Part shown: piece after piece, positions 40,305 through 47,529 of the stretch | Layout of the letters: every line of letters starts with the position of its first letter | Position numbering within the stretch: the first letter of the stretch is position 1 | Origin: Gammaproteobacteria bacterium | GTDB taxonomy: Bacteria; Pseudomonadota; Gammaproteobacteria; Pseudomonadales; Azotimanducaceae | Assembly (NCBI GenBank): GCA_026709365.1 | Contig: JAPOTD010000027.1 | Span: 1 to 60,406 of the forward strand | Length of the DNA stretch: 60,406 nt | Direction of reading: 5' to 3' | Notes under the pieces: model-generated | Database searches by the model: none | Told to the model about the DNA's origin: nothing | Seen by the model: only the letters and a program-made list of their open reading frames with translations | Made by a program: the position numbers and the translations under genes

Positions 40305-41522
40305 ATGAGCGAAACGCAACCCAAGGACATCGCTGAGGCGCCTGCGGACGGGGGCGGCGGCCAGCTCAGCCCCCTGTCCATTCAGGCGGCGGCCTTGGTG
40401 CGTTCCATTGATTCGCTCTCATCGGTCTTTTGGATCGGCTTTGCGGGCACCTTCCTGTCGATGTTCTTCGCGGGACTGAGCCAACTGGAGGCCAATGCCG
40501 CCACCGACCACATCTACCTCGGCGAGTACCAGGTCCCCAAGTCCATCCTGCCGCTGATCTCAGTGGGATTCGCCGGCTTCACCTTCTGGCTGACCGGCAA
40601 CCGCATAAACATGCTCAGCGAAGCGCTGCGCAGAAGCCATCTGCCCGCCGCCACCGTACACGAGATCTTCCGCCTCAATCCGCCGGTGCTCAACATCTTC
40701 GACGCCGACAACGCCAAGCCTTGGAAGCCCACCACCGGCGTCAACGTGTTCATCATCAACTGGGCCATCTTCTTCGGCAACAGCTTGGCGTTGACCTGGT
40801 CCTCCGCGCTGCAGCGCGGGGCCTCCCTCGGCAACTTCGATCCGGCGCTGCTGGGGCTTTACCTGCTGCTCACCCTGCTGGTGATCGCCTACGGGGGGCG
40901 CGCCACGGGGCCTCCCCTCACGCGGATACACCACGCCCTGCACGGCATGGCGCTGCGGGTGGGCTGGCCGCGATACTTGATTTCCGGGGCCATCATCGCG
41001 GCCGTGTTCGTCATCAACCACTGGAACCAAGTGGCGGCACCCATGGAGCAGACCGATGATCTGCTGGGCCCGGCGCCGGGCAATGCCATCGACGGCGGCA
41101 CCCTGCTGCTGCGCGGGGTGGAGGTGCAGCTGTTCGGAATGGACGCGATGGAGGCCGATCAGGCCTGCCAGGACGCCGCCGGCGCGGACTACCCCTGCGG
41201 CCGCCGCGCCGCCCATGCGCTGCAGACCCTGCTGCAGACCGGGGAGGTGGTGTGCTTTCCGCTGTTCGCCATCAACGAGAGCCGCGTGGTCGCCGTCTGC
41301 GAGCTTGCCGAGGACGGCGCCGACGTTCCGACAGCCCCCGGCGACTTCATGCGGGCGGGGCGCGAGCGCAACCTTTCGCGGCTGATGATCGCCCAAGGCC
41401 ATGCGTTGAGCATCGGCATCGGCTCGGAGTACTTCCACGACGAGCAGAACGAGGCGCAACGGCAGCGCATCGGCATTTGGCAGGGATCGTTTCAACCGCC
41501 CAGCGCCTGGCGGCGGCGCTGA
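40305..41522 (+). CDS. Membrane protein fused to a C-terminal SNase-like (thermonuclease) domain
   Basis: A 405-aa protein: five hydrophobic segments at about residues 33-55, 80-100, 144-165, 176-195 and 218-238, then a SNase-like domain (about 255-400) with NAIDGGTLLLRGVEVQLFGM, CGRRAAHALQTLLQTGEVVC and GIWQGSFQPP. In canonical thermonucleases a DGDT motif and an Arg follow; here D-G-G-T and V-E-V-Q occur, so the classic metal and Arg positions are altered. The enzyme may be inactive. The next gene (DsbA-like) starts 22 bp downstream, perhaps one operon. Confidence 0.7.
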   Translation: MSETQPKDIAEAPADGGGGQLSPLSIQAAALVRSIDSLSSVFWIGFAGTFLSMFFAGLSQLEANAATDHIYLGEYQVPKSILPLISVGFAGFTFWLTGNRINMLSEALRRSHLPAATVHEIFRLNPPVLNIFDADNAKPWKPTTGVNVFIINWAIFFGNSLALTWSSALQRGASLGNFDPALLGLYLLLTLLVIAYGGRATGPPLTRIHHALHGMALRVGWPRYLISGAIIAAVFVINHWNQVAAPMEQTDDLLGPAPGNAIDGGTLLLRGVEVQLFGMDAMEADQACQDAAGADYPCGRRAAHALQTLLQTGEVVCFPLFAINESRVVAVCELAEDGADVPTAPGDFMRAGRERNLSRLMIAQGHALSIGIGSEYFHDEQNEAQRQRIGIWQGSFQPPSAWRRR

Positions 41523-41544
41523 GCTTCCACTGGAGGAGTCGCAC

Positions 41545-42273
41545 ATGGCAAAGCAAGGTTCGCAAGGCAAGTCCCGCCGAAGCAGGCAAAGCGCCCAGGA
41601 GCGGCGGATCAGCCACCTGCGCCGAGGCATCGTCATCGGCATCGGCTTCGTCGTCTTCGGCGTGACGATCGGGGGCCTGCTGTACAGCACCGGATCGGTG
41701 GACAGCGATGACATCGTCGAGGGCGAACACTACGAGGTGGTGGCGGATGCCCCCCGGCGCCGTCCCGGCGCCCCGGTCACCGTCACCGAGTTCTTCTCCT
41801 ACGGCTGCGTCCACTGCCGAACCTTCGATCCGCTGATCGAGGACTGGCGCAGGGATCTAAGCGAGGGCGCGGCCTTCGAGCGGGTGCCCGTGGCGTTTTC
41901 GCCCGAGTGGGCCATCCTCGGCCAAGCCTATCTGGCCCTGGAACGGGCGGGGGCGCTGGCGCAGAACCACGAACGGCTGTTTCGCGCCATCCACGACAAC
42001 GGGCGGCAGTTTCTCAGCGCCAGCCAACTCGCCCGCTTCGTGGACGGGCACGGCATCAGCGGCCAGGACTTTTTGGCAGCCTACAACTCGCCTGAGGTGC
42101 GTCAGGTCCTGGCCCGCAACGAGGCGCGGCAGAGCCGCTTGGGCATCGCCTCGGTCCCCAGCCTCACCGTCGCCGACAAGTACCGTATCAACATGGATGT
42201 CGGCCGCCGCCAAGCATTGGAGGTGGCCGACCACTTAGTGGCGCTGGAGCAAGCCGACCCGAGGCCGGAGTGA
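41545..42273 (+). CDS. DsbA-family thiol:disulfide interchange protein
   Basis: A 242-aa membrane-anchored periplasmic protein. A transmembrane helix occupies about residues 27-48, then a thioredoxin-fold domain with FFSYGCVHCRTFD (active site CVHC, about residues 87-90) and the cis-Pro loop ASVPSLTV. The ATG has a GGAGG about 10 bases upstream. It converges on glnE with a 4-bp gap. Probably helps disulfide formation or cytochrome maturation; role of neighbour SNase fusion is unclear. Confidence 0.85.
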   Translation: MAKQGSQGKSRRSRQSAQERRISHLRRGIVIGIGFVVFGVTIGGLLYSTGSVDSDDIVEGEHYEVVADAPRRRPGAPVTVTEFFSYGCVHCRTFDPLIEDWRRDLSEGAAFERVPVAFSPEWAILGQAYLALERAGALAQNHERLFRAIHDNGRQFLSASQLARFVDGHGISGQDFLAAYNSPEVRQVLARNEARQSRLGIASVPSLTVADKYRINMDVGRRQALEVADHLVALEQADPRPE

Positions 42274-42277
42274 TCGG

Positions 42278-45229
42278 CTAGCCGACATGCTTCCGCAAGG
42301 CGGCAAGAGCCAGCTGCTGGGCGTCGCGCAGCCGCACCTCCAGCGCATCGAAGCCATCGCACGCCAGGGCATGGGCCAGTCTCGCCTTGAGCGCGCCGGG
42401 CGCATCCCGCACCGGGGCCTCATGGCTCCACGTGAGCCTTAGGTAGGCCTCGACCCCCCGCTGCAGGCGCACCGCGCCAGCCAACGACCGGCCCTCATCA
42501 GCGGTGATCACCTGGGCGCCGGCCAAGGCCTCGAAGGCGGCCGCCACCCCGCCGGCCAACACGGCGGGCGACCGGTGGGCATGGGTCCATTGCAGATGCC
42601 GGGCGAGGACTTCGAGGTCTCCAAGGCCGCCGGTCACGTTGCGCAAGTCGAATGGATCTTCGGCCGCTGCTGCAGCCGCCCGCGGCTGGCGCATCGCCGG
42701 CAAGGCTCCGGCAAGGCGAGCGGCGTCCCGCGGAGCGCAAAGGATGCTGCGGATCGCAGCTGCGGCGTCCCGCATGGCCTCGGGGTCACCGCCGATCACG
42801 GCGGCTCGGCTCAAAGCCGTCAGACTCACCGATTGCTCGCCGGGGCCATGATCCTCAAGCCGCCGGTCCGCAGCCGACGCGGCAGCCGCCTCCAGCGCGG
42901 CAAGCGGCATCAGCGTCAAGTCAGCCTCGTAGAGGGCGCCCACCCGCGTTCTTCTGCGCAGCGCGGCGCCGAGCCGCCGAGCCGTCCAAGCGTGCAGGTT
43001 CCGATCCGCCTGAGCCCGGCCGGAACCGGCCGCCGGATCGAAGTCGGCCACCAAAAGCAGCTGCAGCGGCGAGCCAAAGGCCATCTCCTGCGCACCCAAG
43101 TCGCCCAGCGCCACGATCGCGCAGCCGCGCCCTGCCGGCACCCCGCGGCGACGGCGAAGGTCGGCCGCCGCTTCGCGGTGCAGAACCTCGGTGACGGCGC
43201 GGGCGATGTGGGACCGAGACGCGCCGGCCTCGTCGGGCGTGACCAGGTTCTCAAGCGCCTGAACGCCCACTTGGAATTGGCGGTCGCCCGCCCAAGCTGC
43301 GGCCCGATCGACCCGCTCGCGCAAGCTGCCACCTTGGCTAAGGCGCTCCTTAAGCTCCGCAGCCAACGCGCCTAGGTCCGGCATCGGCAGAAAAAAGGAC
43401 GGGTCCAACGCCGCCTGCAGCAGCTTTGGGTTGGCGTCAAGCAAGTCCGCCATGCGCGGCGCAACGCCCATGACCACCGCAATCAGGTTGGCCAGCCAAG
43501 CATTGGCCCGGAGCATCGGAAACAGCGGCAGGTCGTCCGGCAGCCGCGCCAGGAAGGCGTCCAAGCGGGCCAGGGCGCGATCCGGATCCGGCGTCCGGCC
43601 AAGCGCCTCGACAACATCCTCCAGCACATCGCCCAAGGCGGCCCGCACGGCTTCGGGTGCGGTTGACGGATGGCGCCCCGCCAACCAACCGCGCAGGGTC
43701 TCAGCCGCCGCCTCCGGCTCGGCGAATCCCGAGGCCCGCATCGCTGAAACCGCATCGGAGGCCCCTTGGCGTCCGGCAAGAACCGCTGCCGCGATTCGTC
43801 GTTGGCGTTCCGGCACGTTGAAGCGGGCGCGATAGAGCGCGTGAACCCGGCTGCAAACATCGCCCAGCAGAGCGCCAAGCTCCTCCTTGGAGGCGAGGTT
43901 CATGAACGTCGCAATGTGGGCCAGCCCGTCATCCGACTCCGGCAGGGTTTGCGTCTGGTTGTCGTTGACCATCTGCAGCCGGTGCTCCACCCGCCGCAGC
44001 AGCACATAGGCGGTCCTCAGCGTTTCGGCGTCCTGGGGCATGAGATGGAGCTCCCGCTCCAGGACATCGAGCATGGTGAGCACCCCGGCGCCCCGCAGCC
44101 GCGGATTGCGGCCGCCGTGGGCCAGCTGGTGCATGTGGACGAAGAACTCGATTTCGCGAATGCCGCCGCGGCCCAGCTTGACGTTCTGGCCCGCCAGCTT
44201 GACCTCGCCGTGGCCATGAAAGTCGTGGATCTGCTCGCTCATGGCACGAATGTCCTCGACGGAGCGGAAGTCCAGGGCTTCGTCCCAGACGAAGGGCTTC
44301 ATGCGCTCCAGAAATCGCCTTCCCGCATCCAGGTCACCTGCCACCGGGCGGGCCTTGATGAACGCCGCCCGCTCCCAAGTGCGCCCTCGCTCCCGGTAGT
44401 AGTCGAGCGCGAAGTCGGCGGTGATCGCCGCCGGGGTGGAGGCCGCATCCGGACGCAGGCGCAGGTCGGTGCGGAAGACGTAGCCGTCGGCATTGCGCGA
44501 CTCCAGGATGCTGACCATGGCGTGGGTCAGGCGGGAGAAGTGCTCGCGAGCGGTTTTGGGGCCTTTATGGCGGACGCGCTCGGGGGCATATAGGGCAATC
44601 AGATCAATGTCGGAGGAGTAGTTCAGTTCACGCGCGCCCTGCTTGCCCATCGCCAGCACGAAATAGCCCCAACTGCCATCTTCGGAAGGGGCGAGGTCGC
44701 CTTGGGCCACGCTTTGCGCCAGCAGGTGCGACACCGTCAGGCGCACGGCGTGGTCCGCAAAGTCCGACAGCAGGCGGGCGCAGCGCATCACCTCCCAAAT
44801 GCCGAAGCAGTCGCAGGCTGCAGCGATGAGGGCCACCCGGTTGCGGCTGACGCGCAGCAACCGCATCAAGTCCGCACGGCCCATGCCGGAATCGGCCTCG
44901 GACAGTTCCCTCAAGATGTCGGTTGCGATGCCGTGCGGAGCCTGGGTGGCCACGGCCTGCGCAAACCCAAGGTCGCGCATCAACAACCCGCCCAGGAAGG
45001 GGCTGTTGCCGAACAGGAACGCGAAGAAGCGTTGGCCGGCGGAGGTGTCCAGGGCCGCTGCCAGGGCGTCGGCGCCGGCCCGCGCGGCGGCGGTGCGCAA
45101 GCGGTTGAGGCCGGCTTGGGCGGCCGACTCACGAAAGGGCCTTAAGCGCTCAAAACCCGGCTCCGCAGCGGCCAACGCCAGGACGCTTCGCGCCCCAGGC
45201 GAGTCGGGGACAGGCGGTTCGGTCACCAC
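42278..45229 (-). CDS. glnE: Bifunctional glutamine synthetase adenylyltransferase/deadenylase with degenerate C-terminal domain
   Basis: A 983-aa GlnE. The N-terminal nucleotidyltransferase domain (deadenylylating, AT-N) is intact: LNYSSDIDLIALYAPE keeps the DxD pair (about residue 210). The C-terminal adenylylating domain (AT-C) reads EMAFGSPLQLLLVADFD where the family has a GSDLDL core, so both Asp residues are gone, and the RLRP element is replaced by TLMP. Length is close to the E. coli 946 aa. If AT-C is dead, adenylylation of GlnA would be lost while deadenylylation could persist. Confidence 0.85.
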   Translation of the reverse strand: MVTEPPVPDSPGARSVLALAAAEPGFERLRPFRESAAQAGLNRLRTAAARAGADALAAALDTSAGQRFFAFLFGNSPFLGGLLMRDLGFAQAVATQAPHGIATDILRELSEADSGMGRADLMRLLRVSRNRVALIAAACDCFGIWEVMRCARLLSDFADHAVRLTVSHLLAQSVAQGDLAPSEDGSWGYFVLAMGKQGARELNYSSDIDLIALYAPERVRHKGPKTAREHFSRLTHAMVSILESRNADGYVFRTDLRLRPDAASTPAAITADFALDYYRERGRTWERAAFIKARPVAGDLDAGRRFLERMKPFVWDEALDFRSVEDIRAMSEQIHDFHGHGEVKLAGQNVKLGRGGIREIEFFVHMHQLAHGGRNPRLRGAGVLTMLDVLERELHLMPQDAETLRTAYVLLRRVEHRLQMVNDNQTQTLPESDDGLAHIATFMNLASKEELGALLGDVCSRVHALYRARFNVPERQRRIAAAVLAGRQGASDAVSAMRASGFAEPEAAAETLRGWLAGRHPSTAPEAVRAALGDVLEDVVEALGRTPDPDRALARLDAFLARLPDDLPLFPMLRANAWLANLIAVVMGVAPRMADLLDANPKLLQAALDPSFFLPMPDLGALAAELKERLSQGGSLRERVDRAAAWAGDRQFQVGVQALENLVTPDEAGASRSHIARAVTEVLHREAAADLRRRRGVPAGRGCAIVALGDLGAQEMAFGSPLQLLLVADFDPAAGSGRAQADRNLHAWTARRLGAALRRRTRVGALYEADLTLMPLAALEAAAASAADRRLEDHGPGEQSVSLTALSRAAVIGGDPEAMRDAAAAIRSILCAPRDAARLAGALPAMRQPRAAAAAAEDPFDLRNVTGGLGDLEVLARHLQWTHAHRSPAVLAGGVAAAFEALAGAQVITADEGRSLAGAVRLQRGVEAYLRLTWSHEAPVRDAPGALKARLAHALACDGFDALEVRLRDAQQLALAALRKHVG

Positions 45230-45312
45230 GGGCAGAACCCCTGCAATGACGGCTCAGCGGACGAGCGAATCAAGCTGCGGGACGGCGCATCCAAGTTGCG
45301 CAGCAACTTGAA

Positions 45313-45356
45313 CGCCTCCGCATGAGGGGTGGCCCGCCACCCCTCATGCGGAGGCG
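45313..45356. repeat. Perfect 20-bp palindrome overlapping the SDR stop
   Basis: CGCCTCCGCATGAGGGGTGG, loop CCCG, then its exact complement. Arm 2 includes the last codons and the TGA (45344-45346) of the minus-strand SDR gene. It lies between the SDR stop and glnE start. No run of T follows on the minus strand, so it is not a classical terminator; it could form a strong stem-loop in the mRNA. Confidence 0.7.
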
Positions 45357-46162
45357 CGTTCGGCGTAGCCCGGCGGGCGTTTGCCGTGCTCGTCGAGCAG
45401 GTCAAACTCCTCGCCCAAGTCCTCCACCCACTGAATGGTGCCGGTGCGCGACATCAGGTTGTCGCTGCCCAGCAGGGCGCAGACCGAGCGCCCGACGAAG
45501 AGCGGCGTCTGCGAGTTGGACAGGTCCATGCCCCGCTGGGCGGCGACATCGGCAATGAACTCCGTGGCCACCGAACCGGGATAGAGCGCCACCGCGGCGA
45601 CGCCCTTGGGCTTAAGTTCGATCGCCATATCGGCGGTCAGTCGGTCAAGCCCCGCCTTGCCGGTGCCGTAGGAGCAGGAGAAGTGGTACTTCTGGCCACC
45701 CGGGGAGGAGACGTTGACGATGGCGCCCCCCGGTCCGCCCTTGAACAGCAGTTCAGCCGCATGCCAACTGGCCACGTAATGGGCGCGCAGGCCAATGCCC
45801 ACTTGGTCGTCCCAGATTTGGATGGGGTGGTCCCAGAAGCCGCCTCCCCAGGCCGGCGGGTCGGGAATCTTGTAAACGTTGTTGATGAGATAGTCGATGC
45901 GGCCAGCCTCCTCGCCGATGCGCGCGAACAGGGCGCCAATGGCGGCATCGTCGCCGTGATCGCAGCGAATGGCGCGCCCCTCGCCGCCCGCCTCGCTCAC
46001 CATTCGGGCGGTGGTGTCGATGGTGCGGTCCCCTTCCCCGGTGGTGCGCCCGGTCACATAGACGATGGCGCCCTGCTCGCCCAAGGCCCGGGCGATGCCC
46101 TTGCCAATGCCCCGGCTCGCGCCGGTCACCACGGCCACCTTGCCTGCAATCGATGACGGCAT
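45344..46162 (-). CDS. SDR family oxidoreductase
   Basis: A 272-aa short-chain dehydrogenase with TGASRGIGKGIARALGEQG (about residues 14-32), the NNVY motif, SSPGGQKYHFSCSYGTGKAG (Ser, Tyr and Lys catalytic residues) and ALYPGSVATEF. The Arg of GRTTGEGD after strand 2 suggests NADP. Start at 46162 is the ATG before MPSSIAGK; an upstream longer frame has no support. It ends in the palindrome described above. Confidence 0.85.
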   Translation of the reverse strand: MPSSIAGKVAVVTGASRGIGKGIARALGEQGAIVYVTGRTTGEGDRTIDTTARMVSEAGGEGRAIRCDHGDDAAIGALFARIGEEAGRIDYLINNVYKIPDPPAWGGGFWDHPIQIWDDQVGIGLRAHYVASWHAAELLFKGGPGGAIVNVSSPGGQKYHFSCSYGTGKAGLDRLTADMAIELKPKGVAAVALYPGSVATEFIADVAAQRGMDLSNSQTPLFVGRSVCALLGSDNLMSRTGTIQWVEDLGEEFDLLDEHGKRPPGYAERASA

Positions 46163-46228
46163 GGGATCAGTCTCCTTGATTGGATTCAAAGCCGCTAACT
46201 TAGCAAGCATGGCGAGTCGGGAACAAGC

Positions 46229-46322
46229 GCCTCTCGCCCAGAGGGCGAGAGGCGGTTGGAGTTTCGCCACGCGAAACTGCGCGCTCGCCGCGTAGGTCAG
46301 ATTCGAGATGTTTGTGAGCCAG
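46229..46322 (+). repeat. Family A double-hairpin repeat, copy A5
   Basis: Hairpins GCCTCTCGCCC-AGA-GGGCGAGAGGC (46229-46253) and AGTTTCGC-CAC-GCGAAACT (46260-46278), then the tail GCGTAGGTCAGATTCGAGAT and TGAGCC. The stem of the first hairpin differs completely from other copies, while pairing is kept. Confidence 0.75.
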
Positions 46323-46437
46323 CGCGCCATCGACCGCTCGCTGCAATCCGTGGCGGTTCCCCAGCAAAAAGGATTTGCATCCTGCCAAAGCACCCGCGAC
46401 AGCCGACACCAAAAGGGGGACAGCCCAATGAACGCCA

Positions 46438-46467
46438 TTGACAATGCGCTTAAACTCCCATTAGCAT
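46438..46467 (+). promoter_or_regulatory. Candidate sigma70 promoter for the PIN-toxin operon
   Basis: TTGACA (46438-46443) and TAGCAT (46462-46467) are separated by 18 bp, about 45 bp upstream of the ATG at 46511. Confidence 0.45.
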
Positions 46468-46510
46468 GTTGAACAAAGATACTTGGAATACCAAAAACAA
46501 GGATACTGAT

Positions 46511-46996
46511 ATGCCATCAACCCATATAAAAGTCGCCGATGAAGTGTGGCTTGCCACGGCAGCCCTGCACCTAGAGCATCCAAACCAAATGGATTTCTCC
46601 ATTGGCGAAATCATGGCCAAAGTTGAGAAGGAGTCCGCAACGGGCAAGCCCCTCAGACCGGGCGTTCGGGTGCATGTGCATTTGCATTGCGTTGCCAACA
46701 AGGCGCCGAACCCTGGTCGATATCGGATGCTGTACGAATCCGCACCGGGTCGAAGGCGCCTGTTTCGACCGGGCGACCCCTGCCATCCGCAGCGGTTAAC
46801 CGGCAAAGAAGTCCCCACCCGGGACGCGCTTCCGGCGCAGTACCGCAGCTTGGTCGATTGGTACTGTCAGCAGTACGCCAGTGCGAACGGCCAAACCACC
46901 GATCCGGTTCTGGCCCTGCGCGGCCTTGGCAAGGAAATCTGGGCCAACGAGGATGCCGACGCCTATATCCGCCGCCAACGGGCCGACTGGCAATGA
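46511..46996 (+). CDS. Putative antitoxin-like protein upstream of a PIN toxin
   Basis: A 161-aa protein with HIKVADEVWLATAALHLEHP (a winged-helix-like N-terminal segment), RPGVRVHVHLHCVANKAPNP and RMLYE...GRRRLFRPGD blocks resembling DUF7669-type restriction/defence-linked domains. The start at 46511 has an AAGGA about 8 bases upstream; an earlier ATG at 46466 is possible. It overlaps the PIN gene by ATGA, so it is probably its partner. The start region is lower in GC, suggesting transfer. The function is inferred from neighbourhood only. Confidence 0.6.
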   Translation: MPSTHIKVADEVWLATAALHLEHPNQMDFSIGEIMAKVEKESATGKPLRPGVRVHVHLHCVANKAPNPGRYRMLYESAPGRRRLFRPGDPCHPQRLTGKEVPTRDALPAQYRSLVDWYCQQYASANGQTTDPVLALRGLGKEIWANEDADAYIRRQRADWQ

Positions 46997-47415
46997 GCCG
47001 CATATTCTGGGACACGAACCTGTTTGTGTACCTGTTCGAGGACAAGGGTGAGCTCACCGAGCGGGTCGTGACGTTGCGTGAGCGGATGATCGAACGCAGT
47101 GACGAGTTGTTCACTTCCGCGCTTGCCCTCGGCGAAATTCTGGTTCGGCCTGTTGAGGCAGCGGACAATTCCTTGGCTCGCCGATATGAGCAGGCGATTC
47201 TAACTGCCGCAACCGTGCTGCCCTTCGACCAAGGCGCAGCATTGGCGTTCGCAAGAGTCCGCCAAGACCGATCAATCAAGCCGCCCGATGCCATCCAACT
47301 CGCCTGCGCTTCCGCTGCCGGCGTGGATCTGTTCATCACCAACGATGCGCGGCTCAGCCGCAAGGTCGTGCCGGGAATTCACTTCATTCAACCACTCGCC
47401 AACGCGGCGCTTTAA
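46993..47415 (+). CDS. PIN-domain toxin (VapC-like ribonuclease)
   Basis: A 140-aa PIN protein: FWDTNLFVYLFE (first catalytic Asp near residue 7), SALALGEILVRP (Glu), PPDAIQLACASAAGVDLFITNDARL (second Asp pair). Complete PIN core, Mg-dependent RNase predicted. It is coupled to the upstream gene by ATGA. Unlike the relic at 27 kb this copy is intact, with a different type of partner. Confidence 0.85.
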   Translation: MSRIFWDTNLFVYLFEDKGELTERVVTLRERMIERSDELFTSALALGEILVRPVEAADNSLARRYEQAILTAATVLPFDQGAALAFARVRQDRSIKPPDAIQLACASAAGVDLFITNDARLSRKVVPGIHFIQPLANAAL

Positions 47416-47417
47416 GT

Positions 47418-47434
47418 CAAGAGGAACTCTCCGG
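47418..47434. repeat. 17-bp direct repeat, left copy
   Basis: CAAGAGGAACTCTCCGG, identical to 50287-50303. The two copies bracket the secreted modular protein gene and element B4. Confidence 0.7.
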
Positions 47435-47529
47435 CAGAGACCCGGCCCGGTCCCGCCTTGCGCTCGGCTCCGTTGCAGGGACGGCCAGGCGCGGCGGGCT
47501 TCAGGTCCGGACGCCGCCCAGCCTAGCCG

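Larger units (their letters stand above)
46163..46510. other. 348-bp region with family A copy A5 and the toxin-antitoxin promoter
   Basis: Contains hairpins and the conserved tail of family A (46229-46322), a TTGACA/TAGCAT promoter pair near 46438-46467 and a short 14-codon frame (MNAIDNALKLPLAC) of no clear meaning. AT content rises toward the antitoxin-like gene. Confidence 0.6.
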
